From Sphingobacteriales bacterium (GTDB lineage Bacteria; Bacteroidota; Bacteroidia; Chitinophagales; JADIYW01), in the NCBI GenBank assembly GCA_016719635.1, contig JADJYT010000002.1:1-64000 (forward strand): 64,000 nt of DNA. The letters are read 5' to 3'. Shown here piece after piece: positions 54,773-64,000 of this stretch (positions are counted from its first letter, which is position 1; the number at the start of each line of letters is the position of its first letter). A program made the position numbers and the translations under genes. Below the pieces are notes generated by a model. It was not told the origin of the DNA and searched no databases. It was given only the letters and a program-made list of their open reading frames with translations.

Positions 54773-56365
54773 ATGAAAAAATCTCTTTCCAGAAGAAAGT
54801 TTATCGGACTTTCCGCTGCAGCAGGATTAGCCTCCACCCTACCATTATCGGGATGCAGTAAAGCAGAAGTGATTCCCAGTGTAAATGACTATGAAGCCAT
54901 CGTCATTGGCTCCGGATTTGGTGCTTCAGTTTCCGCCTTGCGACTTACAAAAGCAGGAAAGAAAACGCTGATGCTGGAAATGGGCAAAGAATATGACATC
55001 AATCCATCCAAAGAGGTCTTTACAAAAACACTGAACCCGGACGGTCGTTCCTTTTGGTTAAAGAGAAAGACAGCAGCCCCTGTAACGACCATTCAGTTTG
55101 ATATTCCGAAGTATGTAGGTGTGCTGGATAAAGTATCGTTTCCGACATCTTATATGAATATTTACAGGGGTACCTGTCTGGGTGGTGGTTCTGTCGTATA
55201 TGGAGCGATGCTGCCGTATGCACAACCATCCATGTGGAATGAATATTTTCCTTTTGTCGAATACAGCGAAATGACAGACAAGTGGTATCCTAAAGTAAAA
55301 AGCATTTTAAATTTCAGCGAAGTACCCGATGACATCTTAAATTCAAAGTATTACAAGTATGCCCGCGTAGGCTTATCACATTGTGAAAAGGCCGGCATGG
55401 ATAAAGTCATGCTGAATGCCGGTGTCGACTTTACTATCATTCGCGGGGAAATGAACGGCACGGAAAAAAAATCATCGTTAGGCGGTGAGTTGCTGTATGG
55501 TTCCAACAACGGCTATAAGAACAGCCTGGACAGGAATTATATTCCTGCTGCAAAAGCAACCGGCAATTTAACGATCGAAACCCTGCACAAAGTAGATTTT
55601 GTAAAACAACTGCCGGACGGACGCTATGAAGTGAACGTACTGAAGATAAATGAACAGGGCGATACGGAATACACCAAAATATATACCTGCAAACATCTGT
55701 TTGTGAATGCAGGCGTGGTGGGCACCATGCAGATACTCCTAAAATCAAAATATCTGGGAGGACTCGTGAATCTCAACGATGAAGTGGGTAAACACTGGGG
55801 CAATAACGGCAATGTGATGGCTATGAGAGTCCTGCTGAATGAAGAAACAGGCGCTGACCAGTGTATCGTTCCGGTAACGGCTTATGGAGATCTAAACAAT
55901 CCCGTTGCACCGTTGCTGGCTGAACAGGCGCCATTTCCGATTGGAATGGAACTGAAACAGTTACTGACCCTTGCTATTACGAAGAATCCAAACCGGGGTT
56001 ATTTTAAGTATAATCCTGCAACAGATAACGCCGAATTATATTTTGACAGCAGCCAGATGGAGTTATCCAGAAGAGCCATGGGTAACTTTATAGACCGACT
56101 GAATGCAGCCAACGGCGGCTCCCTGGATCGGTTGTTTTATTTTAACGGAAAAGGATTTGGGGATGATTTCACCTATCATCCGCTTGGTGGTGCCGTATTG
56201 GGCTTAGCAAGTGATACGTATGGTAGATTAAAGGGTTATGAAAATTTATATTGTTTAGACGGCTCCATGATGCCCGGCTTCTCCTGTTGTGCCAATCCTG
56301 CATTAACCATAGCTGCATTAGCGGAACGCGCCATGGAAAATATAATCGCTGAAGATTTTGTATAA
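54773..56365 (+). CDS. GMC oxidoreductase with Tat-like signal
   Basis: 530 residues. MKKSLSRRKFIGLSAAAGLASTLPLSGC carries an RRKFIG twin-arginine motif and ends at a possible lipobox Cys. The FAD loop is YEAIVIGSGFGASVSALRL; also GTCLGGGSVVYGAM and, near the end, YHPLGGAVLGLASD and CANPALTIAALAERAMENI, as in GMC oxidases, with cholesterol-oxidase-like members closest. Exported flavoprotein oxidising an alcohol or sterol; substrate unknown. Confidence 0.85.
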   Translation: MKKSLSRRKFIGLSAAAGLASTLPLSGCSKAEVIPSVNDYEAIVIGSGFGASVSALRLTKAGKKTLMLEMGKEYDINPSKEVFTKTLNPDGRSFWLKRKTAAPVTTIQFDIPKYVGVLDKVSFPTSYMNIYRGTCLGGGSVVYGAMLPYAQPSMWNEYFPFVEYSEMTDKWYPKVKSILNFSEVPDDILNSKYYKYARVGLSHCEKAGMDKVMLNAGVDFTIIRGEMNGTEKKSSLGGELLYGSNNGYKNSLDRNYIPAAKATGNLTIETLHKVDFVKQLPDGRYEVNVLKINEQGDTEYTKIYTCKHLFVNAGVVGTMQILLKSKYLGGLVNLNDEVGKHWGNNGNVMAMRVLLNEETGADQCIVPVTAYGDLNNPVAPLLAEQAPFPIGMELKQLLTLAITKNPNRGYFKYNPATDNAELYFDSSQMELSRRAMGNFIDRLNAANGGSLDRLFYFNGKGFGDDFTYHPLGGAVLGLASDTYGRLKGYENLYCLDGSMMPGFSCCANPALTIAALAERAMENIIAEDFV

Positions 56366-56368
56366 AAA

Positions 56369-56397
56369 ATACGGTCAATACTTTTAGTATTGACCGT
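56369..56397. terminator. Bidirectional hairpin terminator
   Basis: TACGGTCAATACT, TT loop, AGTATTGACCGT between the converging GMC gene and the barrel gene on the - strand. Confidence 0.85.
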
Positions 56398-56426
56398 CGA
56401 CTTATTTTTTTCAGTTCACTATTATA

Positions 56427-56984
56427 CTAATACACGACTCCGAAACGAACGTATCCGCCGTGACCTAGAAATACAGAGCCGGAAACCGGATTAACCGTTA
56501 GTCGATATCCCCCGTTTAGTGAAACACCAACTTGTTTGATAATTTTAAACTCAACGCCAAGTCCGGTATTCGAAACGAAGTTGTGAGATATGCTGCCTGT
56601 AAATGCAGAAACTAACGTATTTAACTGATAACCGGGTGCGATATTGATAAACGGAGATACTCTCTTCTTTAAGAAGTAAGCACGCATATCTAATGTAATT
56701 GGAAAAGATATGAATCCTCCCCTTCCATATTCCGTACCAATACCCAATCCAATCCCAAAGTGAGGTGAAACACGGCCACCCAACACTTCATTGAAAGAAA
56801 AAATGGCCGTTCTGCCGGAGAAAGCCACACCTAATTCCGTAATACTCACAAATCCTTTTTTATAATAATCAACCGGTTCAGTCGCTTTAGGTTTAACGGC
56901 AGTAAAAGCGTTTTCAAACTTTCCACGACTGAAACCTTGAAGCAAGAACACCATGAAAAGAAGGGTTATGGTAATTTTTTTCAT
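56427..56984 (-). CDS. Outer-membrane beta-barrel protein
   Basis: 185 residues. MKKITITLLFMVFLLQGFSRG signal, then strands with Gly-rich turns (FVSITELGVAFSGRTAIFSFNEV, FGIGLGIGTEYGRGGFISFPITLDM, FINIAPGYQLN, VGVSLNGGYRLTVN). A typical small opacity-type barrel; function unknown. One of three barrels on this strand between 56.4 and 58.5 kb. Confidence 0.72.
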   Translation of the reverse strand: MKKITITLLFMVFLLQGFSRGKFENAFTAVKPKATEPVDYYKKGFVSITELGVAFSGRTAIFSFNEVLGGRVSPHFGIGLGIGTEYGRGGFISFPITLDMRAYFLKKRVSPFINIAPGYQLNTLVSAFTGSISHNFVSNTGLGVEFKIIKQVGVSLNGGYRLTVNPVSGSVFLGHGGYVRFGVVY

Positions 56985-57086
56985 ATTAACTTATTTTATT
57001 AAGTAAATATATTCCGAATTCGTAAATAAATCAATGATAAAAATCAGTTACTCTAATAATTTATTAACGGAAAAAAATCAGCAGCA

Positions 57087-57698
57087 TTAAAACTTCACCG
57101 CCATGCCGATTTTCGCTACGCACATCTCCAGCCAGCCGGCTTCCATATTCACACCCAAATGGTCTAAGAAATAATATCGCATTCCGATACCTGCTCCTGC
57201 TGTAGCACCGGCATATTTACCCACGCTTTTGCCTATTCGTATAATGGCGCCTGCATGCACAGGGATATATACATCTAATTTAGCCGGATGAATTTTGGTT
57301 TGTTTTTTCTGATAAATCATCTGGTACAGATGTAAAACCCCTCTGCCACCAACGCCAATACCCGCCTGCCTGTTACCCGCATCGTATCCTATGAATACCC
57401 CAACACTAAAGAACGGATGGGCCGCTACATCAAAATTCAAGAGCATGCCTGGCCGAAATCCAAGCTGATAACTTTTGAGCGACAGACTATCAGTTTTCTT
57501 TCCGGTAAAGGCATAATGGCTTCCGAAATTAAAATTGACATCCATCTGGATGAACCCTTTATGAATACCTTCCAGTTCCAGTGCTGATTTGTCTTTCATT
57601 CTTTTCAGGGAATCCTTAACTGCAAAATCATAGCCTTCATTTGCAATGGAACAGTTAACAAAAAAGAGGCTACCCAAAAAGAATATAAAAAATTTCAT
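57087..57698 (-). CDS. Outer-membrane beta-barrel protein
   Basis: About 203 residues from ATG at 57698 (MKFFIFFLGSLFFVNCSIAN, signal peptide, possible lipobox VNCS). The frame is open to 57728, but the later Met gives the better signal. Strands follow in alternating polar/apolar pattern (FIQMDVNFNFGSHYAF, FFSVGVFIGYDAGNRQAGIGVGGRGVLHLY). It ends GMRYYFLDHLGVNMEAGWLEMCVAKIGMAVKF, closely parallel to the end of the neighbouring 57804-58475 protein, suggesting duplication. Confidence 0.7.
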   Translation of the reverse strand: MKFFIFFLGSLFFVNCSIANEGYDFAVKDSLKRMKDKSALELEGIHKGFIQMDVNFNFGSHYAFTGKKTDSLSLKSYQLGFRPGMLLNFDVAAHPFFSVGVFIGYDAGNRQAGIGVGGRGVLHLYQMIYQKKQTKIHPAKLDVYIPVHAGAIIRIGKSVGKYAGATAGAGIGMRYYFLDHLGVNMEAGWLEMCVAKIGMAVKF

Positions 57699-57753
57699 CC
57701 CGTTAATATTATGCTGCAAATGTATCACTTATTCATTCAGTTCTGAAATAAAA

Positions 57754-57778
57754 AAATCCTCCGATGTACGGAGGATTT
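57754..57778 (-). terminator. Hairpin terminator between two barrel genes
   Basis: AAATCCTCCG, ATGTA loop, CGGAGGATTT; on the - strand it ends in a T-run. Confidence 0.82.
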
Positions 57779-57803
57779 ATATAAAATTATATTGAACTAG
57801 TAA

Positions 57804-58475
57804 TTACAGTTTGATGGAAACACCACCTTCAACTATACTCTTACCATATCCAACTTCAAAGTTAACACCGATTTTATCAGTAAAGAAGTATCTGACACCA
57901 AATTGTGGGCCTGCAAAGATAATACCTCCCACACTACCAGAACCTGATGGAAAATGGGCAACTAAACCAGAACCAAAATTCAAACCAACAAATAAATCTA
58001 ATTTATCGCCAACGGCAACATTTTTCTTATCCGCAATCAACTGAAAAAAGTGGAAATTAGCTAAAATCCCTATCGGTACGTATAAATTTCCGCTGCTACC
58101 GCCAAAATGTCTGCCACCAATACCCGTAACGAGGCCAACACCTACATAATCATGGACACCAAATTCAGCTTGAACGGATAATGTTCCTGAATAAGCGAAT
58201 GCGCCGTATCCCCATCCGTATCCAAAGCTGTGTCCAACGTAACTGGCAAATCCGCCTTTACCAAATTCACCGATGTAGGAGGATAAGCCTAAACCGATAG
58301 TTATTATTTTTGACCCTTTTCCCTCAAAGGCTTTTCCGCCACCGGAAGATTTAGCTGGTTTGGAGGCGGCATACATGTTCATTTTTGCCATGTTAATGCC
58401 CAGTTCGCTTGCGAATGTATTGCTGGTTAAGATCAGAGCAGCCAATACGATCATTGATTTAATAAGTTTTTTCAT
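57804..58475 (-). CDS. Outer-membrane beta-barrel protein
   Basis: 223 residues. MKKLIKSMIVLAALILTSNTFAS signal peptide. Gly-rich linker (SSGGGKAFEGKGSK), then strands such as IITIGLGLSSYIGEFGKGGF, FGVHDYVGVGLVTGIGGRHFG, LDLFVGLNFGSGLVAHFPS and GVRYFFTDKIGVNFEVGYGKSIVEGGVSIKL. The last part is like the end of the 57087-57698 protein. Confidence 0.72.
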   Translation of the reverse strand: MKKLIKSMIVLAALILTSNTFASELGINMAKMNMYAASKPAKSSGGGKAFEGKGSKIITIGLGLSSYIGEFGKGGFASYVGHSFGYGWGYGAFAYSGTLSVQAEFGVHDYVGVGLVTGIGGRHFGGSSGNLYVPIGILANFHFFQLIADKKNVAVGDKLDLFVGLNFGSGLVAHFPSGSGSVGGIIFAGPQFGVRYFFTDKIGVNFEVGYGKSIVEGGVSIKL

Positions 58476-58564
58476 AATGGTTAATTTTGTTGAGCAAATG
58501 TATAACTAAAAAACCAAAGTGTATATACCTAATAACAAGTAAAAATTAACACAAATTAAGTTAC

Positions 58565-59740
58565 TCACACCTTTTCCACAACAATGGCACTCGCACCGCC
58601 ACCACCGTTGCATATACCGGCTGCGCCTATTTTTCCATTCTTTTGTTTCAATACGGAAATCAAGGTTCCGACTATCCTGCATCCTGAATTTCCTATCGGG
58701 TGTCCCAATGCCACCGCACCGCCAAAGACATTCACTTTCTCGTGCGCAATGTTCATCTCTTTCATATTGGCCAGTGCCACCACGGAAAAGGCTTCGTTGA
58801 TTTCGAAGAAATCAACGTCTTCGATCTTTAAACCTGCTTTGCTTAATGCTTTTGGAATCGCTTTAGAGGGTGTCGTTGTAAACCACTCCGGTTCCTGAGA
58901 TGCATCCGCGAAAGAAACTATTTTCGCCAATGGTTGAATACCCAATTCCTTCACTTTATCTCCGCTCATCAGCACCATAGCACTGGCTCCGTCGTTTATT
59001 TTAGAAGCATTAATGGCGGTAATGGTTCCTTCTTTATCAAAAGCAGGCTTTAAAGCGCCTACTTTTCCTTCGTCAAATTTCTGGTATTCTTCATCTTCTG
59101 TGACGGAGACATCCCCTTTTCTGGAAGCAATCACTACGGGTACTATTTCATCCTTGAAATAACCGTTTGCATACGCTTCCTGGGCACGTTTATAAGATGC
59201 GATGGCATAATTATCCTGATCTTCTCTTGTAAAAGAATAATGTTTGGCACACACCTCACCGGCATTGCCCATCATATATTTTTTGTAAGGATCCTGCAAA
59301 CCATCCCGTACGATGGCATCGAGTATTTCTCCATTTCCATATCGGATACCTGTCCGTCCGCTGGGCAGATAATGCGGAGCATTGCTCATACTCTCCATGC
59401 CCCCGACGACCACTACGTGGTTGTCACCCAGCATAATCGATTGAGCCCCCAGCATAATCGCTTTCATACCGGAAGCACACACTTTGTTGATGGTAGTGCA
59501 GGGTGTCTTGGTGTTGATTCCGGCCGCTATCGAAACCTGTTGTGCCGGTGCCTGTCCGACATTAGCCTGCAACACATTCCCCAGATATACTTCGTCTATC
59601 TGATCGCCGTTCACGCCAGCACGCTCCATGGCAGCTTTCACCACTGTCTTTCCAAGTTCAATCACGTTAACACCCGCTAACGCGCCGCTTAAACTTCCTA
59701 CTGGCGTTCTCGCCATCGATACAATAAATACTTCCTGCAT
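58565..59740 (-). CDS. Acetyl-CoA C-acyltransferase (thiolase)
   Basis: About 391 residues from ATG at 59740 (MQEVFIVSMARTPVGSLSG). The frame extends to 59794 but homologues start here. Catalyses thiolytic cleavage or Claisen condensation of acyl-CoA. Nucleophile Cys in INKVCASGMKAIMLG, VVGGMESMSNAPHYLP, FEINEAFSVVALANM, GGAVALGHPIGNSGCRI, and C-terminal CNGGGGASA with the second Cys. Used in fatty-acid breakdown or acetoacetyl-CoA formation. Confidence 0.93.
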   Translation of the reverse strand: MQEVFIVSMARTPVGSLSGALAGVNVIELGKTVVKAAMERAGVNGDQIDEVYLGNVLQANVGQAPAQQVSIAAGINTKTPCTTINKVCASGMKAIMLGAQSIMLGDNHVVVVGGMESMSNAPHYLPSGRTGIRYGNGEILDAIVRDGLQDPYKKYMMGNAGEVCAKHYSFTREDQDNYAIASYKRAQEAYANGYFKDEIVPVVIASRKGDVSVTEDEEYQKFDEGKVGALKPAFDKEGTITAINASKINDGASAMVLMSGDKVKELGIQPLAKIVSFADASQEPEWFTTTPSKAIPKALSKAGLKIEDVDFFEINEAFSVVALANMKEMNIAHEKVNVFGGAVALGHPIGNSGCRIVGTLISVLKQKNGKIGAAGICNGGGGASAIVVEKV

Positions 59741-59890
59741 GTTGATCTGTTTTATACAGGTAAAATTAATTAAAATCAGGCCCCATGATATCAATATCAG
59801 ATAAAATAAAGATTAACTTCTTTCAAAAAGGTAGCTGATTTTTGCGTCAGGCTATAGTATGATTTAACTTTTTTGATTAAATTAGATGGT

Positions 59891-61078
59891 ATGAAGAAAT
59901 GGTTTGCAGTACTGCTTTCAGTTGGTTTCTTTATAGGCTGCAGGAAGGAAAACATTACATCCGTTCACTATTGGCTGGACAATATCGGCAGCCGGACGGA
60001 TTTACCCTTCCTGCCGGATTCCAGCGCCAACTATTTCAGCTATTCTTTTTACAGAGCTACAGGAGATAAAACCGGTTTGCGACTGAAGGCAAAATTCATG
60101 TATGCAAGATACCAAAGCTATAATGTCTATAACCTGAATACACGCAGCAGTATTTCCAGCCTGGCGGATATTCAGCTAATGCCGGATGCGGGCAATGAAA
60201 ATCCGTTCATTACACTCTCTCAGAACAGCAACAGAAATTACACGGTATATATGCTGCCGGATATTCCGGAAGCACAATCGTACCCCAACAAACTCCTGTT
60301 CCCTGATTCCATCACGGATGTCAACGTATTGCTGCGCAATTACCTGGCAGAAAAGGATGTGTATGGCGGTGTTCCATTACCTGATATTGAAGCGTTTGAT
60401 CTGGCAACCGGTAAAACGGTCCCGACACCTGAACCACTTTCCATCACTTTTGCTGATTTTAATAATATTGTGGATGATTTAAGCCGGATTATCAACCTGA
60501 CACAGCTTTTACAGCAAGGCAATAAGATTAACTTCTTTCGATTTGCAGGACTAGGTTTATTTCCGAACCTTGACAACCAATATATTTTCGCCCCACTTAA
60601 ATTATATCCCAACGAAGTGGCCATATTAAAATTCCATCCACCTGCCTTTGCGGGTCAGCTTTCTGCCATACCGGCGGCTGATGTGCGTTATTTTTCGCTG
60701 TGCCTGGGCGACAGCAAAACCTATAACTATAAGACACTGGCAGATTATAATTTTAAAATCGCATCAGACGGGAATATTTATGTCGTAATAGGAAGGAAAG
60801 AATCCGACATCATTGCCAGGGCTTCCGGACTGAATTTCATAGAATGGGTACCGGAGTTAAAAAATGAAGGATTAGTTATTTACAGGAATTTACTGACAGC
60901 TGCAGACTATACCTATAACATGAACCAGGTTCCGGATGTATTGAAAAACCTGAACCAGGTATTTAACATCAACTATCTTCATGCCGACACTTATATTGGA
61001 GACCGAGCACCCAAAGGGGTTAAAATGAGTAAAACAGCATACCTGACCAATTTCGGCGGATTTGAAGTAGTTTATTAA
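59891..61078 (+). CDS. Lipoprotein of unknown function
   Basis: About 395 residues from ATG at 59891: MKKWFAVLLSVGFFIGCRKEN with lipobox FIGC. The mature part is a mixed alpha/beta protein (SSANYFSYSFYRATGDKTGLRLKAKFMYARYQS, GDSKTYNYKTLADYNFKIASDGNIYVVIGRKESD). It is reminiscent of DUF1254/DUF1214-type extracellular proteins, but weakly. Ends six bases from another lipoprotein gene on the opposite strand. Confidence 0.65.
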   Translation: MKKWFAVLLSVGFFIGCRKENITSVHYWLDNIGSRTDLPFLPDSSANYFSYSFYRATGDKTGLRLKAKFMYARYQSYNVYNLNTRSSISSLADIQLMPDAGNENPFITLSQNSNRNYTVYMLPDIPEAQSYPNKLLFPDSITDVNVLLRNYLAEKDVYGGVPLPDIEAFDLATGKTVPTPEPLSITFADFNNIVDDLSRIINLTQLLQQGNKINFFRFAGLGLFPNLDNQYIFAPLKLYPNEVAILKFHPPAFAGQLSAIPAADVRYFSLCLGDSKTYNYKTLADYNFKIASDGNIYVVIGRKESDIIARASGLNFIEWVPELKNEGLVIYRNLLTAADYTYNMNQVPDVLKNLNQVFNINYLHADTYIGDRAPKGVKMSKTAYLTNFGGFEVVY

Positions 61079-61084
61079 CCTTAC

Positions 61085-62590
61085 CTATTTTTGCCATGCT
61101 CCTACCGCGCCGAATAATGTTCCGCTGTATAAACCATTATTCAACCCAATTTCAGTCGCGGCATACGCTGAATTATATTGCAGCTGGTTTCCAAACGGAA
61201 TCTCAAAGACTGTATTTCCGGTGTTCCAGTCCAGAGCGGTAAAATTCCAGATTCCATTTTTTTGTCCCATGCAATAGGCCAGATTCGTTCCCGAACTCAT
61301 ACATGGGATACCACTGGGAAGGCTGACACTCTTATTCACCCATGCACTTCTTAACTGGCGTGAAGATGGGTTCCAGATAAATTTCTCCGCACCATACGGA
61401 GCATTCCCCGGCAAACCGGACAGCAAAATATTGGCTGTCTTGTTGCTGCCCGCATTTTTCAGTTCATTATTCACAACGAATGCACCGTAGCCTCGCACAC
61501 ATACCGACTGTTCGGAGAGTGAACGGGTTGCAGCGGGGTTACCAAATGTAACGGGTACCTGTGCCGCAATTCTCCTGTCTTTGGTGACCGGAATCTGGCG
61601 CCAGTCAACCGGAATTTTATCTCTCCAGAATAAAACGAGATGCATCAAATCCTGCCCGTCCGTAATCACTACAAATTTATCCTGATTCTGAATACCCATT
61701 AACGTTGGCGTAGACCCGGAACCAGCTCCCAGCCGTATGCCTGAACCACCGCTGCCGGTTTCATAATCCGCCGACCATCCCCCTTTGGCTTCCGCAACAG
61801 ACAGCTCCATTCCAGTCCATTGTACCCTGTACATTTTTTTAGAAGTGACGACATAGATTCCATTGTTTTCATCGCAGGCGATGGAATTGGATATCTCTTC
61901 TCCGGCAAACTGATAATAATGAAATTCCGAAAAATTTCTGCTGACCAATCCAACCAATCCGTTATTCGTTGCAAATGCAATATGCCCGTCATAGGTCATT
62001 GTCATACCTACAATGCGTTCATCCGCTGCCGTTAAGGCCGATGGGATTTCAAACGAACGGAGTAACTGAATGGGCGAAAACGCATCACCCGGGATAGCAT
62101 CGCCGTATGCATACAGCCTGGTTCCTCTTGGCGTATAAAAGATATTATCCTTATCAATCAACGTATAAGCGCCGCTGGTAGATGCATCAACAGAAAAAAC
62201 AGAGCCGACCGATACATCTTCTTTTTCTTTATATGCGATGATATCAAAACCGTTCCCGGTATCAATCGCTTTCACCACATGTGAGGCATTTCCACCCCAC
62301 AGTACTCTGTTGCCACTCGGATAAATACCCGAAATGGCAATGGTAATCATACCGGGTGTTCCGGACTGGTATTTTTTATAAATTTCACCTTCAGCGGTTG
62401 ATGGGCCATTATATGGAGATGAAGCCTGCGCATAAGGATTGCAATGCGTAATGGGCCAGGGCGAGTCCGCCAAAAAATTATTTTCAGGCGGTTCGTCCAC
62501 AAACGGGTTAGCTGTATTTTGAATGACATCCTTTCTGCAGGCTGCTGCACAAAAAAAAAGAAACACCATTACAACCCGTGCTTTTACCAT
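61085..62590 (-). CDS. Lipoprotein with beta-propeller-like repeats
   Basis: About 501 residues from ATG at 62590 (MVKARVVMVFLFFCAAACRKD; lipobox AAAC). The mature part has repeating beta segments with Trp, Gly and Asp (YPSGNRVLWGGNASHVVKAID, DGHIAFATNNGLVGLVSR, CDENNGIYVVTSKKMYRV). This resembles PQQ/Kelch-like propellers of extracellular Bacteroidota proteins. Function unknown. Ends next to the 59891-61078 lipoprotein, with six bases between the stops. Confidence 0.65.
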   Translation of the reverse strand: MVKARVVMVFLFFCAAACRKDVIQNTANPFVDEPPENNFLADSPWPITHCNPYAQASSPYNGPSTAEGEIYKKYQSGTPGMITIAISGIYPSGNRVLWGGNASHVVKAIDTGNGFDIIAYKEKEDVSVGSVFSVDASTSGAYTLIDKDNIFYTPRGTRLYAYGDAIPGDAFSPIQLLRSFEIPSALTAADERIVGMTMTYDGHIAFATNNGLVGLVSRNFSEFHYYQFAGEEISNSIACDENNGIYVVTSKKMYRVQWTGMELSVAEAKGGWSADYETGSGGSGIRLGAGSGSTPTLMGIQNQDKFVVITDGQDLMHLVLFWRDKIPVDWRQIPVTKDRRIAAQVPVTFGNPAATRSLSEQSVCVRGYGAFVVNNELKNAGSNKTANILLSGLPGNAPYGAEKFIWNPSSRQLRSAWVNKSVSLPSGIPCMSSGTNLAYCMGQKNGIWNFTALDWNTGNTVFEIPFGNQLQYNSAYAATEIGLNNGLYSGTLFGAVGAWQK

Positions 62591-62716
62591 ACTCAAAGCT
62601 AAGAAAAATTTAAATGCGATTTTTTTAACTTGTCCATTAAATCAGCATCTTAAGTTATCAATATTTGTGCATTATACTTTTTACCTGACATACCCCTATC
62701 CGCTTATCTTTGTTTT

Positions 62717-64000
62717 ATGGCTGAAGACGTTGTAAAAGAGAAAGCAAAACGTGCAAAAAAAAAGACAGTGGAAGAATCCGCAGACGAAGGTGTGCCCGCA
62801 CCATTGATTGATGCGGAAACTGTGCAAACCGGAGTCGGTTTGTTTTTTCTGTTTATTGCCGTATTATTGTTTGTAGCATTCTGTTCCTATCTGTTCACCT
62901 GGAAAGATGACCAGGATAAAGTGTTGAACTTCTCCTGGAAAATTATTTTCAGCAAGGAGGTCCTGGTACAGAACAGCATGGGCAGAATCGGTGCTTTATT
63001 AGCCCATATATTTTACTTCGATTTATTCGGAATTGCATCCTTCTTTTTGCCTTATCTGTTTTTTACCATAGGTGTTAATCTTACCTTTAAAGAGAAAATA
63101 TTTAAACCTGTCAAAATATTTTTCACCTCTCTTTTCTGGATCGTCTTTATATCTACGCTGGCATCATTTATTTTCCCGAATGCGTCTTTCCCTTTCGGCG
63201 GCGGATTAGGTGTCAATAATTACGAATGGCTTTCCACCTTAATGGGCAGGCTGGGGTTAGGAATTTTACTTGGTATCATCGGTTTTACGTTTTTAGGCTT
63301 CAATTTAAAAGACGCATATCAGAAATTCAATTCCTGGAAACAGCAATGGGAAGAACGCAGAAAAGAAATGGCCTTACATAGAAACGCTGATGATTCGGTC
63401 GATGAATTTTACAAGGAAGATGATTTGATAAATGAAGATGGATATGAAATGGAAAGTATCCTTCCGGAAGCAACCGAAAATCCGACTCCGCATTTTGAAG
63501 ATGAGACCTTTGAAATCCTGAGTGAAGAGCAGCCGGTGCATGAGCCGGAAGGCATAAAGATGGAACTGATAGAAAAAGAAACGGAGGAAGTTGAATTGGA
63601 GCAGCCGGTAATGCAGCCAACACCAAAAAAAGAAAAATTCACACTGGACCCCGACTTTGAAATTGAAGAAGTACAGGCTTTCGGCACTATTGATGAAAAC
63701 CTCGGTGTACCAAAGGATAAAGAACATTTTGGCCTGGATACAAATTTTGACCCTAGACTGGAATTATCCAAATACAAATTCCCATCCATCGATTTACTGG
63801 AAGAGCATGGCAGCGGACAGATAGAAATCAACAAGGAAGAATTAGAGCAAAATAAAAATCAAATCGTTCAAACCTTATTGAATTATAACATCGGCATCGA
63901 AAAAATAAAAGCGACGGTTGGCCCTACCGTCACCCTATATGAAATTGTACCTGAAAAAGGTGTCCGGATTTCTAAAATTAAAAATCTGGAAGACGATATC
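62717..64000 (+). CDS. ftsK: FtsK/SpoIIIE DNA translocase, N-terminal part (cut by window)
   Basis: Starts MAEDVVKEKAKRAKKKTVEESADEG at 62717 and runs off the right edge, so only the first ~428 residues are seen. Four membrane helices (GVGLFFLFIAVLLFVAFCSYLF; ASFFLPYLFFTIGVNL; FFTSLFWIVFISTLASFIF; LGLGILLGIIGFTFLG) anchor it. A long acidic linker follows, then IETVVQ-type start of the motor (NQIVQTLLNYNIGIEKIKATVGPTVTLYEIVPEKGV), typical of FtsK. It pumps chromosomal DNA at the division septum. Confidence 0.9.
   Translation, partial: MAEDVVKEKAKRAKKKTVEESADEGVPAPLIDAETVQTGVGLFFLFIAVLLFVAFCSYLFTWKDDQDKVLNFSWKIIFSKEVLVQNSMGRIGALLAHIFYFDLFGIASFFLPYLFFTIGVNLTFKEKIFKPVKIFFTSLFWIVFISTLASFIFPNASFPFGGGLGVNNYEWLSTLMGRLGLGILLGIIGFTFLGFNLKDAYQKFNSWKQQWEERRKEMALHRNADDSVDEFYKEDDLINEDGYEMESILPEATENPTPHFEDETFEILSEEQPVHEPEGIKMELIEKETEEVELEQPVMQPTPKKEKFTLDPDFEIEEVQAFGTIDENLGVPKDKEHFGLDTNFDPRLELSKYKFPSIDLLEEHGSGQIEINKEELEQNKNQIVQTLLNYNIGIEKIKATVGPTVTLYEIVPEKGVRISKIKNLEDDI

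Overview
The window is a Bacteroidota-type chromosome. The right-hand 36 kb shows this: TAnnTTTG-type promoters, many small outer-membrane beta-barrel proteins, Bacteroidota-style aspartate kinase and FtsK, and conserved TPR proteins. No rRNA or tRNA gene was recognised. The window divides sharply at about 27.3-28.9 kb. Everything below was read by eye, with no database search.

Left part (1-27,251): an integron gene-cassette array, strongly A/T-rich, with all genes on the + strand. I can place 20 attC recombination sites. Seventeen are 129-134 bp, one is 96 bp, one is 175 bp, and one has a decayed right end. Each has a YAAC-ended R'' box, long imperfect inverted arms and a GTTR R' box. They separate 21 segments: one partial at the left edge, 19 complete cassettes and one terminal segment. 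The first 9-10 bases of each cassette are the reverse complement of its last 9-10 bases before the arms, which confirms the boundaries. The integrase gene and attI are not in the window and should lie to the left.

Many cassettes look like antiphage or DNA-conflict modules: an HNH nuclease (2), Mrr with a partner (5), a phospholipase D-like nuclease with an E2-E1-JAB ubiquitin-like conjugation protein (9), a PD-(D/E)XK nuclease-NTPase (13), a nuclease-DEAH helicase (15), a ParB-like plus phosphoribosyltransferase pair (17) and an RloA/RloB-type ATPase plus TOPRIM pair (20). Others carry small membrane proteins or lipoproteins (1, 3, 4, 7, 10-12), a cytochrome b561-like protein (8), a leucine-rich-repeat protein (14) and a three-gene redox operon with its own AraC regulator (18). 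Many genes in cassettes 2-17 carry frameshifts. Domains continue cleanly across the breaks, so assembly error and recent decay are both possible. I use 'pseudogene' for heavily or multiply broken genes and 'CDS' where one break leaves most of the product intact.

Right part (28.5-64 kb): ordinary chromosome. An ether-lipid/glycerophosphate group (alkyl-DHAP-synthase-like protein, GlpD, diacylglycerol-kinase-like protein) comes first. Then come endonuclease III, RNase HI, a TauE-type exporter, fructose-bisphosphatase, aspartate kinase, proline dehydrogenase, shikimate dehydrogenase, a TPR protein, a Crp/Fnr regulator, arginine deiminase, an EEP-family phosphoesterase, a monoacylglycerol-lipase-like hydrolase, an RRM RNA-binding protein, a large SF1 helicase-nuclease, a GMC oxidoreductase, several beta-barrels, a thiolase, two lipoproteins and the start of FtsK at the right edge. 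Several convergent pairs share clear hairpin terminators.
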